This document shows positions 1 through 8,511 of a stretch of 64,000 bases of DNA, one piece after another (the stretch's first letter is position 1; the number at the start of each line of letters is the position of its first letter). The notes below the pieces were generated by a model, which was given only the letters and a program-made list of their open reading frames with translations, ran no database searches and had not been told where the DNA came from. The position numbers and the translations under genes were made by a program. The DNA lies in contig NZ_CANMVN010000007.1 in assembly GCF_947501425.1 (NCBI RefSeq), forward strand, positions 221,569-285,568, read 5' to 3'. Source of the DNA: an uncultured Psychroserpens sp. (GTDB lineage: Bacteria > Bacteroidota > Bacteroidia > Flavobacteriales > Flavobacteriaceae).

Positions 1-24
1 AGCCGATCTCACAATCGGCTTTTA
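1..24. terminator. Hairpin terminator at the window edge
   Basis: A 7-bp stem (AGCCGAT/ATCGGCT) with a 6-nt loop is followed on the plus strand by TTTTAT. It probably ends a plus-strand gene lying left of the window, and could also stop transcription of the M1 peptidase gene that runs leftward into it. The sequence beyond position 1 is not visible, so bidirectionality is an inference. Confidence 0.6.
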
Positions 25-43
25 TCTGTTTTGAATCTATAAA

Positions 44-2335
44 TTATCCTTTGACTTTATTTTTAAACTTATCAAAGTCACTCTCTTTAACCTCTCTCGG
101 CCAAGAGTTGTTTGATGTATCAATATCAGCAGTTTCCAGTTTAGGATCAACAGTGATAGAGATAATCTCTTTTTCAGATGCTATAGCTTTGCTCACCTCA
201 TTGTCATTAAACCTCCATATTTGAGCAGGATAGGTTTCGGTTTTTGAAGTTCCGTCAGCATAAGTAAATTCCACAATTATTGGCATAACCAATCCACCTG
301 GCTTTTCAAATGTAAGGTTATAGAAATACTTAGGCTGCTTGATGTTTTTACGCTCTTCAGGAGTAAAATTATCCATCATGTATTCTTTTAGTGTAGGTGA
401 GTTATCTGCCGATGTCCCTTTGCGTAACTTGTCGTCAAATTCTTCGCTACCTTCTTCAACCAGATATACCAGATCTAAGTCATCTAAGCTTAAATTTCTA
501 CTTTCAGCATAGTTTTTTGCATATTGGTTTGGTTCTGAAGACACATAATATTTCTTCACATCTTTTAATCCTATATCTACCCAATCAGTTGTGTAGAACC
601 ATCCTCTCCAGTACCAATCAAGGTCAAATGCAGAGGCATCTTCCATAGTACGGAAAAAATCTTCTGGTGTAGGGTGTTTAAACATCCAACGTTGAGCATA
701 TTCTTTAAATGCGTAATCAAACAACTCACGCCCCATAACCGTTTCTCTTAGGATATTCAATGCTGTTGCAGGTTTTCCGTAAGCGTTATTTCCAAACTGA
801 TATGTGTTTAATCCTTTGGTCATGATAGGAGCAATATAATCTTGATTTCCTCCCATGTACCTTGTTATGTTCTTTGCTGGTCCTCGACGTGAAGGGTATT
901 TATCATCGCCTGGTGATAGAGCATCTGGATACCACTCTCCAAAATCTTGCTCAGCTACATATTGCATGAATGTATTTAATCCTTCATCCATCCATGTCCA
1001 TTGACGTTCATCACTGTTAACAATCATAGGAAAGAAATTATGACCAACTTCATGAATGATTACACTCATCATTCCATATTTTGTACGATCACTATACTTA
1101 CCGTTTTCATCAGGCCTACCATAGTTCCAGCAAATCATAGGATACTCCATTCCCTGACGTCTAGCGTGAACAGATATCGCTTTATGATAAGGATAATCAA
1201 AGGTCATACGAGAGTATGATTTTAAAGTACTAGCTACAGCTTTTGTCGACCACTGTTCCCATAGCGGATTACCTTCTTTTGAGTATAAAGACACAGCCAA
1301 AACATCTTTGTTACCAATTTTTACAGCCATCATATCCCAAATATATTTTCTCGAAGTGGCAAAACCAAAGTCTCTTACATTTTCAGCATATAGTTTCCAA
1401 GTTTTCTTTTTGTTAGAGCGTTTTTTCTCTCTGGCTTCTGCTTCTGCCTGAGTTGATATAACTACTGGCTCATCGTATGATTTTTTCGCTTTTTCGTAGC
1501 GTTTCATCATCTCACTAGAGAATACTTCCTTTCTGTTTGTTAATTTCCCAGTACCATCTAAAAGATGATCTGCAGGTACAGTGATATTGACTTCAAAATT
1601 CCCAAATGGTAATGCAAACTCATCACGACCCCAGAACTGAGAATTCTGCCAACCTTCAACATCATTATACACTGCCATTCTTGGATAGAACTGAGCTATC
1701 ACATAGTTTCTATTTCCGTCAGGAAATAATTCAAACCCTGAACGTCCACCATCTGTAACGTGGTTATTTATTTGATACCACCATTTGATCTTGAAGGAAA
1801 ACTTATCACCAGTTTTCATTGGTTGAGGCAACTCAACACGCATCATTGTCTGGTTTATCATATGTGGAAGAGCCTTCCCATCTGTTGTTGTAACAGATTC
1901 TACATTAAAACCGCCATCAAAACGCTCACTCATGTATGATGATGCAAATCTTGAAGGTGACAAAGCTGGAGTCACTCTGCTTGAATTAATATCTTTTGAG
2001 GGTGAATCTTTTTGTCTCACATTTTGATCCAATTGTACCCATAAATAACTTAACTCATCTGGAGAATTATTGGTGTAAGTGATGGTCTCGTTTCCACTTA
2101 AAACAGCTGTTTCATCGTTTATTTCGATATCCATCTTATAATCTGCTTGTTGCTGGTAATAAGCTGGACCAGGAGCACCAGAACCTGTTCTATACATATT
2201 AGGGGTAGCAAACTCATCATAGAGTTGCTTAAACTTATTCTGGTTTGTATGACCAGGCTTACGCTCTTGATCTTGAGCCATTGCACTGAAGGATATAAAT
2301 GCAATAGACAAACAAAGGTATTTTACTAGTTTCAT
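44..2335 (-). CDS. Exported M1-family zinc metallopeptidase (gluzincin aminopeptidase-like)
   Basis: A 763-residue exported protein with an N-terminal signal peptide (MKLVKYLCLSIAFISFSAMA), an M1-like beta-rich N-terminal half and a catalytic domain. HEVGH lies near residues 428-432 and the third zinc ligand is Glu451 in WMDEGLN, which is the HExxH-x18-E spacing of family M1. The GMEYP segment about 33 residues upstream takes the place of the GAMEN exopeptidase signature. The start at 2335 is preferred over the ATG two codons upstream because the signal peptide begins there. It is the last gene of a minus-strand run after the DUF6702-type gene, and I recall this pairing from other flavobacteria. 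The substrate is unknown; periplasmic peptide trimming is the family expectation. Confidence 0.9.
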   Translation of the reverse strand: MKLVKYLCLSIAFISFSAMAQDQERKPGHTNQNKFKQLYDEFATPNMYRTGSGAPGPAYYQQQADYKMDIEINDETAVLSGNETITYTNNSPDELSYLWVQLDQNVRQKDSPSKDINSSRVTPALSPSRFASSYMSERFDGGFNVESVTTTDGKALPHMINQTMMRVELPQPMKTGDKFSFKIKWWYQINNHVTDGGRSGFELFPDGNRNYVIAQFYPRMAVYNDVEGWQNSQFWGRDEFALPFGNFEVNITVPADHLLDGTGKLTNRKEVFSSEMMKRYEKAKKSYDEPVVISTQAEAEAREKKRSNKKKTWKLYAENVRDFGFATSRKYIWDMMAVKIGNKDVLAVSLYSKEGNPLWEQWSTKAVASTLKSYSRMTFDYPYHKAISVHARRQGMEYPMICWNYGRPDENGKYSDRTKYGMMSVIIHEVGHNFFPMIVNSDERQWTWMDEGLNTFMQYVAEQDFGEWYPDALSPGDDKYPSRRGPAKNITRYMGGNQDYIAPIMTKGLNTYQFGNNAYGKPATALNILRETVMGRELFDYAFKEYAQRWMFKHPTPEDFFRTMEDASAFDLDWYWRGWFYTTDWVDIGLKDVKKYYVSSEPNQYAKNYAESRNLSLDDLDLVYLVEEGSEEFDDKLRKGTSADNSPTLKEYMMDNFTPEERKNIKQPKYFYNLTFEKPGGLVMPIIVEFTYADGTSKTETYPAQIWRFNDNEVSKAIASEKEIISITVDPKLETADIDTSNNSWPREVKESDFDKFKNKVKG

Positions 2336-2355
2336 AAACATTATTAAAGGGTTGA

Positions 2356-2856
2356 TTATTTAAAATTTAAATATTGATTTCTGTCTTCTGTTGTAAAAAT
2401 CAAATTATTAGTTTTTGAGTTTATTTTAGTTTTTACAACATTTTTTTGCTTCGGAAATAGATCAAAAAGAACACTGTTACTTATTTCGATGGTATTAACA
2501 GCTTTTATATTTTCTATTTCCAGATAACACACTACGAGATCATTTTCGTATTCTTTTCCTATGAAATTAAATGGTGTGTCTTGAGTATTAATTTTGATTT
2601 CAATTTTTTGATTCAGATATTTTTTAATGTATTCATCAACCATTGGATGTTCGTTGATATCTGTAAGTGTGATCTTTTTATCATAGCGTTCTTGAAGTGT
2701 ATACTCCAAATCTGCTACATCTATTCTTGAAATCATCTGTACTGATTGCTTGTCTTCAACATAGGTTAATTGCATCACACTCACATAATATTTGTGGGCA
2801 GATGACAAAAACAAAGGAAACATTAAAGCTAGAAAAGCGACTTTAAAAAATTTCAT
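2356..2856 (-). CDS. DUF6702-like exported protein
   Basis: About 166 residues with a signal peptide (starting MKFFKVAFLALMF) and a short mature beta-rich domain beginning SSAHKYYVSV. This start resembles DUF6702 proteins, which from memory sit next to an M1 peptidase in Flavobacteriaceae, as here. The frame is open for 30 more codons upstream, but the residues there are AT-rich and show no export signal, so the ATG at 2856 is chosen over those at 2865 and 2946. No catalytic motif is visible. It lies 20 nt before the M1 gene and is probably cotranscribed with it. Function is unknown. Confidence 0.75.
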   Translation of the reverse strand: MKFFKVAFLALMFPLFLSSAHKYYVSVMQLTYVEDKQSVQMISRIDVADLEYTLQERYDKKITLTDINEHPMVDEYIKKYLNQKIEIKINTQDTPFNFIGKEYENDLVVCYLEIENIKAVNTIEISNSVLFDLFPKQKNVVKTKINSKTNNLIFTTEDRNQYLNFK

Positions 2857-2942
2857 AACAATCATTAATTCGTAAAAATAGCTTTTTTGATAAAAAACAT
2901 ACTCTAAAAAAATGTTAATAAAATTGATAAAGTTTTTGACAA

Positions 2943-3743
2943 TCAATCTTCCGATAATGGTTCTTCACCATTGTAGAAATATAATTTCTTGAGTAAGAAT
3001 TCGTAGGTTGTAAAGCTATCATCGCTTTGGCAGAGCTCTTGGAATTTTTGGTCTTCAGCAACATAATAGAAAAAATCTATTTTTAAATGTTCTTCAATTT
3101 CCATATTCTCAAAGAGCAAGTCTGAAAACTCAGATTTCATTTTATTCATACAATCAATCTGTTTTTCTAGCATTACAGCTTTCTTGAGCTTTTTAGTTCG
3201 TCCTGAAATTTTATTCAAAATCTTATGGATATTAATCCCAACAAATAATGGCGCAATAACAATAGATTTTCCAGCGTCGGCTTCATACAACCTACGTTCT
3301 TTTTGTGTCTTAGGTTTTCCTGTATAACCAGGTATTCCTACATCATAAAAATTGATGTCGCGTTTGGCATCACTATTCTCGATATCTGTTAGCAAATTTC
3401 CTGTTAACACTTTCCCTACGACTACTTCGTCTAACTCATTAACTCTATCAGTAAGTGTTATGGCTATAAACTTTGAAGCTAAAATAGTTTTAGATACAAT
3501 AACATTTTTTGGAGTGTATTGTATACTAGAAATAAGTATGGTGTCATTTAATCTGGCAAGTACCTCAAATTCTCCTTTATCGTTAGTAATTGTAAACTCT
3601 TGTGCTGTTAGGTTTAACACGTGTATCCCGTCAAGGTCTGAACTTGCAGAGATTTCACCTTTAAGTTCAATGGTTTGGGCATTATAAATTACACAGCTAA
3701 GGACTGCAAAAAGAAAGCATAATATGTTTTTAGTCGTCTTCAA
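2943..3743 (-). CDS. Exported carboxypeptidase-regulatory-like protein, paralog 3 of 3
   Basis: 266 residues: signal peptide (ending near IYNAQ), a CarboxypepD_reg-like beta-sandwich (about residues 24-110, with the GEISASSDLDGIHVLN start and an ITNDKGEF turn), then a conserved linker (NELDEVVVGK...LTDIENSD, then FYDVGIPGYTG) and a helical C-terminal part. The N-terminal domain is the type found at the plug-proximal end of TonB-dependent receptors, but no plug or barrel follows. It is closely related to the next upstream gene and overlaps its 3' end by 14 nt, which suggests translational coupling. Function is not known. Confidence 0.75.
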   Translation of the reverse strand: MKTTKNILCFLFAVLSCVIYNAQTIELKGEISASSDLDGIHVLNLTAQEFTITNDKGEFEVLARLNDTILISSIQYTPKNVIVSKTILASKFIAITLTDRVNELDEVVVGKVLTGNLLTDIENSDAKRDINFYDVGIPGYTGKPKTQKERRLYEADAGKSIVIAPLFVGINIHKILNKISGRTKKLKKAVMLEKQIDCMNKMKSEFSDLLFENMEIEEHLKIDFFYYVAEDQKFQELCQSDDSFTTYEFLLKKLYFYNGEEPLSED

Positions 3744-4497
3744 TTTGGATTTTGAATGCTTTTAGTTTCTCATGTAAGAACTCTAGCATAGCCATTTCTG
3801 TTTTTGTGTTACTATACACTACAAAATTTGGATCGTGAGATGCAAAGTAAAAAAATTCTAAGTGTAGTGACTCATCTAATGTATCATTCTCAAAAAGCAT
3901 TTCAGAATATTTAGATCTTACGGCGTCTAAAGCTTTTAAACGTTTTTCTAGTTTCACTTGTGCTTTTAAACGTTTTGTCCGACCTGTAATCCAATTAATC
4001 AAAGGGTTAAGTGGCAATATGCCTCCACCACTATTTGCCTCATACAATCGTCTTTCACTTTGTGTCTTGCGTGGCCCTGTATATCCTGGAATACCAACAT
4101 CATAAAAATTAATATCACGCTTGACGTCACTGTTTTCAATATCTGATAATAAGTCCCCAGTTAACATTTTACCTACTACTACCTCATCAAGCTCATTGAT
4201 CTTGTCTTCCAAATAAACGGTCATGGTTTTAGCTTGTAAGATACTATCAGTGATTACAATGTCTTTAGTCTTATATTGAACTGCTGACACTGTAATTGTG
4301 TCATTAAGATGCACTGGAATCTCAAACCTACCATAGTCGTCAGTAATGGTGTACTTTAATGCCGTAATATTGATAACATGTATCCCAACAACATCATTAC
4401 TTGCAACAACTTTACCTGTAATATCTGTAGTTTGTGTAAAAACTTCAGTGGTAAATAGTAACACAAAAAAACATGTAAACCACTTAATTCTTGCCAC
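3730..4497 (-). CDS. Exported carboxypeptidase-regulatory-like protein, paralog 2 of 3
   Basis: 255 residues with a signal peptide (MARIKWFTCFFVLLFTTEVF) and the same architecture as the gene downstream: regulatory-like domain (GKVVASNDVVGIHVIN... ITDDYGRFEI), conserved block NELDEVVVGKMLTGDLLSDI, then NFYDVGIPGYTG and a C-terminal helical region with GRTKRLK. Extended identical blocks with the 2943-3743 product point to a fairly recent duplication. It overlaps both neighbours by 14 nt. No enzymatic motif is visible; an envelope-associated role is inferred from export alone. Confidence 0.75.
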   Translation of the reverse strand: MARIKWFTCFFVLLFTTEVFTQTTDITGKVVASNDVVGIHVINITALKYTITDDYGRFEIPVHLNDTITVSAVQYKTKDIVITDSILQAKTMTVYLEDKINELDEVVVGKMLTGDLLSDIENSDVKRDINFYDVGIPGYTGPRKTQSERRLYEANSGGGILPLNPLINWITGRTKRLKAQVKLEKRLKALDAVRSKYSEMLFENDTLDESLHLEFFYFASHDPNFVVYSNTKTEMAMLEFLHEKLKAFKIQIEDD

Positions 4498-5296
4498 GTT
4501 TCTCTTTTAAGAATGCTTTACTTTTCACATAAAGTACTTCAAGAAACTCTAGCTCTTTTCCATAATTGAGTAGTGACATATCAAAATTTTCGTCATCTTC
4601 GACATATCTTATGAACTCCTCGACACGATGCTCGGGAATATCAAAATTATCTATAATAAACTCTGACCCGAAATAATATTTAACTGAACTTACTGGAACA
4701 TCAGGAACACCTGAAGATTTCTTATCTTTTACTTCACTTCTAAACAATGGAAGCAATAATTGATCTACTACATTAACAATGTTAAGTCCATTTACCATGG
4801 TTTGAGATTGGTAATGAATACCCTGATTTTTTATCTTAGATCGATCATCATCTGGAAATTCATATTCATCACTCCTTTTTATACCAAAATAAAGTGCATC
4901 TAGTTTAGGGTTAAAGGTTTTTACTGTACCGATATCTGTATTTAAATCTCCCGACAACCCTTTGGTTAACACCAAAATCTCATCTAGTTTATTAATCTCT
5001 TCTATCAAAAATACTCGTATACGTTTTGATTCAATAATAGCCTTGTTGACTTGTAAATCAAAGTTTTGATATTGCAAAGCTCTAAACTCAATAAAATCAT
5101 TAAGTGCCACTTCTATGGTAAACTCCCCCTTTTCATTAGTAATCACGCCTTTGTTTGAAGACGTATTAAATACTGTTATCCCCTCAACATCATTACCTTC
5201 AACAATAATTTTACCATCAACCTTTATACGTTGAAATGTCTGAGATGTTACTGTGTAAGACGATAATATTATAAACAGAAGTAGTAGTTTTTTCAT
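4484..5296 (-). CDS. Exported carboxypeptidase-regulatory-like protein, paralog 1 of 3 (most divergent)
   Basis: 270 residues: signal peptide (MKKLLLLFIILSSYTVTSQ), CarboxypepD_reg-like domain (VDGKIIVEGNDVEGITVFN... ITNEKGEFTIEV), the NKLDEILV block and a diverged C-terminal half that lacks the GIPGYTG segment but keeps a similar YFGIKRSDEYEFP position. It is the first gene of the five-gene minus-strand run down to the M1 peptidase, and the tandem copies probably arose from it or alongside it. Function is unknown. Confidence 0.72.
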   Translation of the reverse strand: MKKLLLLFIILSSYTVTSQTFQRIKVDGKIIVEGNDVEGITVFNTSSNKGVITNEKGEFTIEVALNDFIEFRALQYQNFDLQVNKAIIESKRIRVFLIEEINKLDEILVLTKGLSGDLNTDIGTVKTFNPKLDALYFGIKRSDEYEFPDDDRSKIKNQGIHYQSQTMVNGLNIVNVVDQLLLPLFRSEVKDKKSSGVPDVPVSSVKYYFGSEFIIDNFDIPEHRVEEFIRYVEDDENFDMSLLNYGKELEFLEVLYVKSKAFLKEKRGKN

Positions 5297-5365
5297 AGAT
5301 GAAATTTTAGTTTAGTAAAGTAAAGACTTGAAAACTTAATTTATTAATAAAGCCTAACTAAACTT

Positions 5366-5394
5366 TTGTTAAATTAAAGCTTTACCTAAATTTA
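5366..5394 (+). promoter_or_regulatory. Probable Bacteroidota promoter for pepE
   Basis: TTG (5366-5368), an 18-nt spacer, then TAAATTTA (5387-5394). This matches the TTG/TAnnTTTG consensus except for the last base. It lies 17 nt before the pepE start. Confidence 0.5.
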
Positions 5395-5410
5395 CAATAA
5401 ATTATAACCA

Positions 5411-6118
5411 ATGAAAAATATTCTTATAGCCAGTACGACAACCATTCATGGTGGTGCTCCACTTGATTATTTATTAGATGAATTAAAAGTTTTTTTTCAA
5501 AATACTTCGGAAATTCTCTTTATCCCTTATGCCAGACCTAGTGGAATAACACATGATGAATATACTTCAAAAGTAAATTTGGCTTTTGATAAAATTGGAA
5601 AAAAAGTTATTGGAATCCACGAATTTGATGACCCGAAAAAAGCTATAGAAAATGCTGGAGGACTATTTACAGGTGGCGGAAACACTTTTGTTCTGGTAAA
5701 TCAACTCTATAAAAAAGATCTTATTGAAACTATTAAAGCTACAGTCAAGAATGGTACACCTTACCTTGGTACAAGTGCTGGAAGCAATATTTGTGGTCTA
5801 ACAATTAATACAACCAACGATATGCCAATTGTATATCCTCCAAGTTTTAAAACATTTGGCTTTGTTCCTTTTAATATCAATCCGCATTATCTTGATCCTG
5901 ATCCAACAAGCAAACACATGGGTGAAACTAGAGAAACCAGAATTAAGGAATTCCATAAATTCAACACCCAACCTGTAGTTGGTATAAGAGAAGGCAGTTG
6001 GCTTGAAGTTAAAGGAGAGACAATTACATTGAGAGGATCATTAGATGCCAGAATTTTCGAATATGATCAAACTCCCTATGAAATAAAATCTGGCTCAGAT
6101 CTTAGTAATTTAAAATAA
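5411..6118 (+). CDS. pepE: Peptidase E (alpha-aspartyl dipeptidase, family S51)
   Basis: 235 residues, the usual length of the family. It hydrolyses N-terminal aspartyl dipeptides in the cytoplasm. The nucleophile elbow GTSAGSN places Ser122, with Asp137 in TTNDMP and His159 in NINPHY. These correspond to the Ser/Asp/His triad of Salmonella PepE (120/135/157) with a constant offset of two. The oxyanion segment FTGGGNTF is also present. The gene is monocistronic, followed by the tRNA remnant and terminator copies. Confidence 0.93.
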   Translation: MKNILIASTTTIHGGAPLDYLLDELKVFFQNTSEILFIPYARPSGITHDEYTSKVNLAFDKIGKKVIGIHEFDDPKKAIENAGGLFTGGGNTFVLVNQLYKKDLIETIKATVKNGTPYLGTSAGSNICGLTINTTNDMPIVYPPSFKTFGFVPFNINPHYLDPDPTSKHMGETRETRIKEFHKFNTQPVVGIREGSWLEVKGETITLRGSLDARIFEYDQTPYEIKSGSDLSNLK

Positions 6119-6165
6119 AAAAACCTCGTCAATTATGACGAGGCCTTTGAGCGAGAGACCGGGTT
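6118..6165 (-). pseudogene. Remnant of a second tRNA-Gly 3' end with its terminator
   Basis: A perfect 48-bp copy of 6231-6278. Read on the minus strand it contains the last 16 nt of tRNA-Gly (6150-6165), then the terminator hairpin (6124-6143) and a T-run. The other 57 nt of the tRNA are absent and are replaced by unrelated sequence (6166-6230). The best reading is a tandem tRNA+terminator duplication whose second tRNA was destroyed. Confidence 0.75.
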
Positions 6166-6230
6166 TACTTCGACTACGCTCAGCATAAACTTCTCAGCAC
6201 TATTCCAGAATATTAAACCCATTTTAAACT

Positions 6231-6256
6231 AAAAAACCTCGTCAATTATGACGAGG
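6231..6256 (-). terminator. Rho-independent terminator of tRNA-Gly
   Basis: On the minus strand a 7-bp stem (CCTCGTC/GACGAGG) with a 6-nt loop is followed by six T. It lies 6 nt after the tRNA 3' end. The identical hairpin recurs at 6124-6143. Confidence 0.85.
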
Positions 6257-6262
6257 CCTTTG

Positions 6263-6335
6263 AGCGAGAGACCGGGTTCGAACCGGCGACATTCAGCTTG
6301 GAAGGCTGACGCTCTACCAACTGAGCTACTCTCGC
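6263..6335 (-). tRNA. tRNA-Gly (anticodon UCC)
   Basis: A 73-nt cloverleaf on the minus strand. The acceptor stem is GCGAGAG (6329-6335) pairing with CTCTCGC (6264-6270), the T arm contains GGTTCGAACC, and the anticodon loop CTTCCAA gives UCC. The discriminator base is U and CCA is not encoded. Confidence 0.96.
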
Positions 6336-6384
6336 ATTCCGAACGCAAATATAAATATCTTTTTGCTTTAAGTAGCATAGGAAT

Positions 6385-6810
6385 TCATAACTTTTTTAAA
6401 AAGTGATAGCCTAAAATCTCAAAGCCTTCATTATAGTAAAACTTATGCGATGGATAGTTTTGAACATAAGTATTCAGCTCAGCAGTATTACAACCTTTGG
6501 TTTTGACATATTCATAAATCCAACTCAAAAACTGTTTTCCTAGACCTTTGCTTCGGTAAATATCTTCGATGTAAACATGATCGATCTCCACAGTTTTTCC
6601 TGCATAATGTCTAGTACAAAACCACATCCCTGTGACTCCAATAAGCTGGTCATCATCATATATTACAGCACATTCATAGTTTTGAGAGGACATTTCTGTA
6701 AAACGTTCTTTTAGTAGATCGTCTGAAAATTTGTAATTGGTTAGTTTTTGAATGAGTGGTATTACACTATGAATTTCCGAAGCTGCTAACACTTTAAATT
6801 GAAATGGCAT
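6385..6810 (-). CDS. GNAT-family N-acetyltransferase
   Basis: 141 residues forming a single GNAT fold: helical N-terminus, the strand VEIDHVYIEDIYRS, the acetyl-CoA loop RSKGLGKQFL (motif A, R/Q-x-x-G-x-G/A) and the C-terminal strand with FYYNEGFEILGYHF typical of motif B. It transfers acetyl from acetyl-CoA to an unknown amine. It is monocistronic between the tRNA and a divergent M15 peptidase. Confidence 0.85.
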   Translation of the reverse strand: MPFQFKVLAASEIHSVIPLIQKLTNYKFSDDLLKERFTEMSSQNYECAVIYDDDQLIGVTGMWFCTRHYAGKTVEIDHVYIEDIYRSKGLGKQFLSWIYEYVKTKGCNTAELNTYVQNYPSHKFYYNEGFEILGYHFLKKL

Positions 6811-6931
6811 GACTAACTATTTTAAGTGAAGATAAATATTTTGGTTAAGTTTGACGTGAACAGAGCTTCAAAATTACAATGGCTCATCACTTAGAAAAGA
6901 TTGGCACATATTATGTATTAGTTACTACCTT

Positions 6932-7666
6932 ATGAACAGACAACATTTTATAAAAATAGCATCTTTGGCAGGTGTAGGAATATCGGTTTTTCCGCAGTTA
7001 GCTTTTCAAAACTCTGATACCATTATACCTTATGAGGAACTTATTGGAAAAGGCAAACCAAAACTTTTTGGAGATAGTTTTAAACTTAGAAAAGAAGCGT
7101 ATGATGCGTTTTTAAGACTATCTGCCGATGCTTTAAAAAGTGACATTCGGGTTCAAGTTGTGTCTAGTTATAGAAGCTTTGATCACCAAAATAGAATTTG
7201 GGAACGTAAATACAAGAACTATATCGACAGAGGTTTGACTTCAAAAGAAAGTATAAAGAAGATTATAGAATATTCAACAATTCCAGGGACATCTCGCCAT
7301 CATTGGGCTACAGATTTAGATCTTATTGATGCTAATGTATCTCGACCTCAAAATGTTCTCAATCCCAATCATTTTGAAAATGATGGTTGCTTTTCAAAAT
7401 TTAAACTTTGGATGGATGAGTATGCCAATGATTATGGATTTTACTTAGTATATACCAAAAAAGAAGGTCGTAAAGGATTTAAATATGAACCTTGGCACTA
7501 TAGTTACAAACCACTTTCAAAACCATACCTAGACGCCTATCAAAAATTAAATATAAGAGACATTATTACATCTGAACAATTAATGGGATACCATAATTTT
7601 TCTGAGGTATTCATCTCTAACTATCTAAACGAAAATATTTTAGATATAAATCCAGAACTTTTGTAA
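6932..7666 (+). CDS. M15-family D-alanyl-D-alanine carboxypeptidase (VanY-like)
   Basis: 244 residues. The N-terminus resembles an export signal (MNRQHFIKIASLAGVGISVF). The M15 core includes VVSSYRSFDHQ, then SRHHWATDLD (zinc ligands His123 and Asp130, in place of SxHxxGxAxD) and EPWHY (Glu186, His189). The Gly and Ala of the consensus are replaced by Ala and Asp, but all metal and catalytic positions remain. It is expected to trim D-Ala from peptidoglycan stem peptides in the periplasm. It stands 27 nt before the M48 gene, with which it may be cotranscribed. Confidence 0.85.
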   Translation: MNRQHFIKIASLAGVGISVFPQLAFQNSDTIIPYEELIGKGKPKLFGDSFKLRKEAYDAFLRLSADALKSDIRVQVVSSYRSFDHQNRIWERKYKNYIDRGLTSKESIKKIIEYSTIPGTSRHHWATDLDLIDANVSRPQNVLNPNHFENDGCFSKFKLWMDEYANDYGFYLVYTKKEGRKGFKYEPWHYSYKPLSKPYLDAYQKLNIRDIITSEQLMGYHNFSEVFISNYLNENILDINPELL

Positions 7667-7693
7667 ATTTAAACCACACTAATTAACACAATC

Positions 7694-8464
7694 ATGAGAG
7701 GAAGATCGTTCAAAATCAGACTTTTAATCGCAGTAGCTGTAATTGCCTTTGCATTTGTAAGGCGCTGTAGCCAACAAGAGGTAAACCCATATACTGGTCG
7801 TACACAGGCAATTTCGCTATCCCCTGAGCAAGAAATTGCTATTGGTTTACAAAGTGCTCCAAACATGGCACAACAACATGGTGGATTACACCCTAACAAT
7901 CAATACCAAGCCACAGTCGATAATGTAGGACAAAAATTGGTCAATAATAGCATTGCTAAGGACACGCCATACAAATACGAATTTCATCTACTAAGAGATC
8001 CTAACACTATTAATGCCTTTGCATTACCTGGCGGACAAATATTTATCACTTATGCCTTATTCTCTAAACTAGAAAATGAATCTCAACTTGCTGGAGTTTT
8101 AGGTCATGAAATTGGGCATGTTTTAGGAAAACATTCTAATGAACGTATCACAGATTCTAAATTCTGGCAAATTCTAACAATGGGTGCATCTTCTATAGAC
8201 TTAGGAAGTGTGGCACAACAAGTGGGCCAGGGAACATTACTGAAAAATGGAAGAGAAGATGAACTTGAAAGTGACGAATTAGGAGTTATTTTTATGATTG
8301 AGGCAGGATATGATCCAGAGGAAATGATTGGTGTTATGGAAATATTGAAATCGGCCGCTGGTCCTAATCGTGTTCCTGAATTCCAAAGTACGCATCCAGA
8401 CCCTGAAAACCGTATGGAAAAAATCAGAGAAGTTATAAGAGATTACAAAAAAAACGCATCTTAA
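7694..8464 (+). CDS. M48-family zinc metallopeptidase (BepA/LoiP-like)
   Basis: 256 residues: one N-terminal hydrophobic segment (about residues 8-22) followed at once by RRCSQQEVNPYTG, so it is either a lipoprotein with an atypical lipobox or membrane anchored. HEIGH (residues 138-142) and the third ligand Glu192 in ESDELG define M48. PGGQIFITYAL is the conserved strand before the active site. Unlike HtpX it has no C-terminal membrane segments, as in the periplasmic quality-control proteases. The stop codon lies inside the terminator hairpin. Confidence 0.88.
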   Translation: MRGRSFKIRLLIAVAVIAFAFVRRCSQQEVNPYTGRTQAISLSPEQEIAIGLQSAPNMAQQHGGLHPNNQYQATVDNVGQKLVNNSIAKDTPYKYEFHLLRDPNTINAFALPGGQIFITYALFSKLENESQLAGVLGHEIGHVLGKHSNERITDSKFWQILTMGASSIDLGSVAQQVGQGTLLKNGREDELESDELGVIFMIEAGYDPEEMIGVMEILKSAAGPNRVPEFQSTHPDPENRMEKIREVIRDYKKNAS

Positions 8465-8476
8465 AAGATGCGTTTT
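8447..8476. terminator. Bidirectional terminator between the M48 and ankyrin genes
   Basis: AAAACGCATCTT (8451-8462) pairs with AAGATGCGTTTT (8465-8476). A-rich sequence precedes it and T-rich sequence follows, so it can act for both convergent genes. It includes the M48 stop codon. Confidence 0.85.
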
Positions 8477-8511
8477 CATTAACTAACTAACTCAAATAAT
8501 TGTCTTTTCTA

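Noticed and set aside
3352..3687. Plus-strand open frame opposite the third paralog
   Set aside because: Antisense to a coding gene; Ser-rich translation typical of a shadow frame.
6118..6278. Direct repeats at a tRNA 3' end read as attL/attR of an integrative element
   Set aside because: The copies are 113 bp apart with only 65 nt between, and no integrase or cargo is near. A tandem tRNA duplication is simpler.
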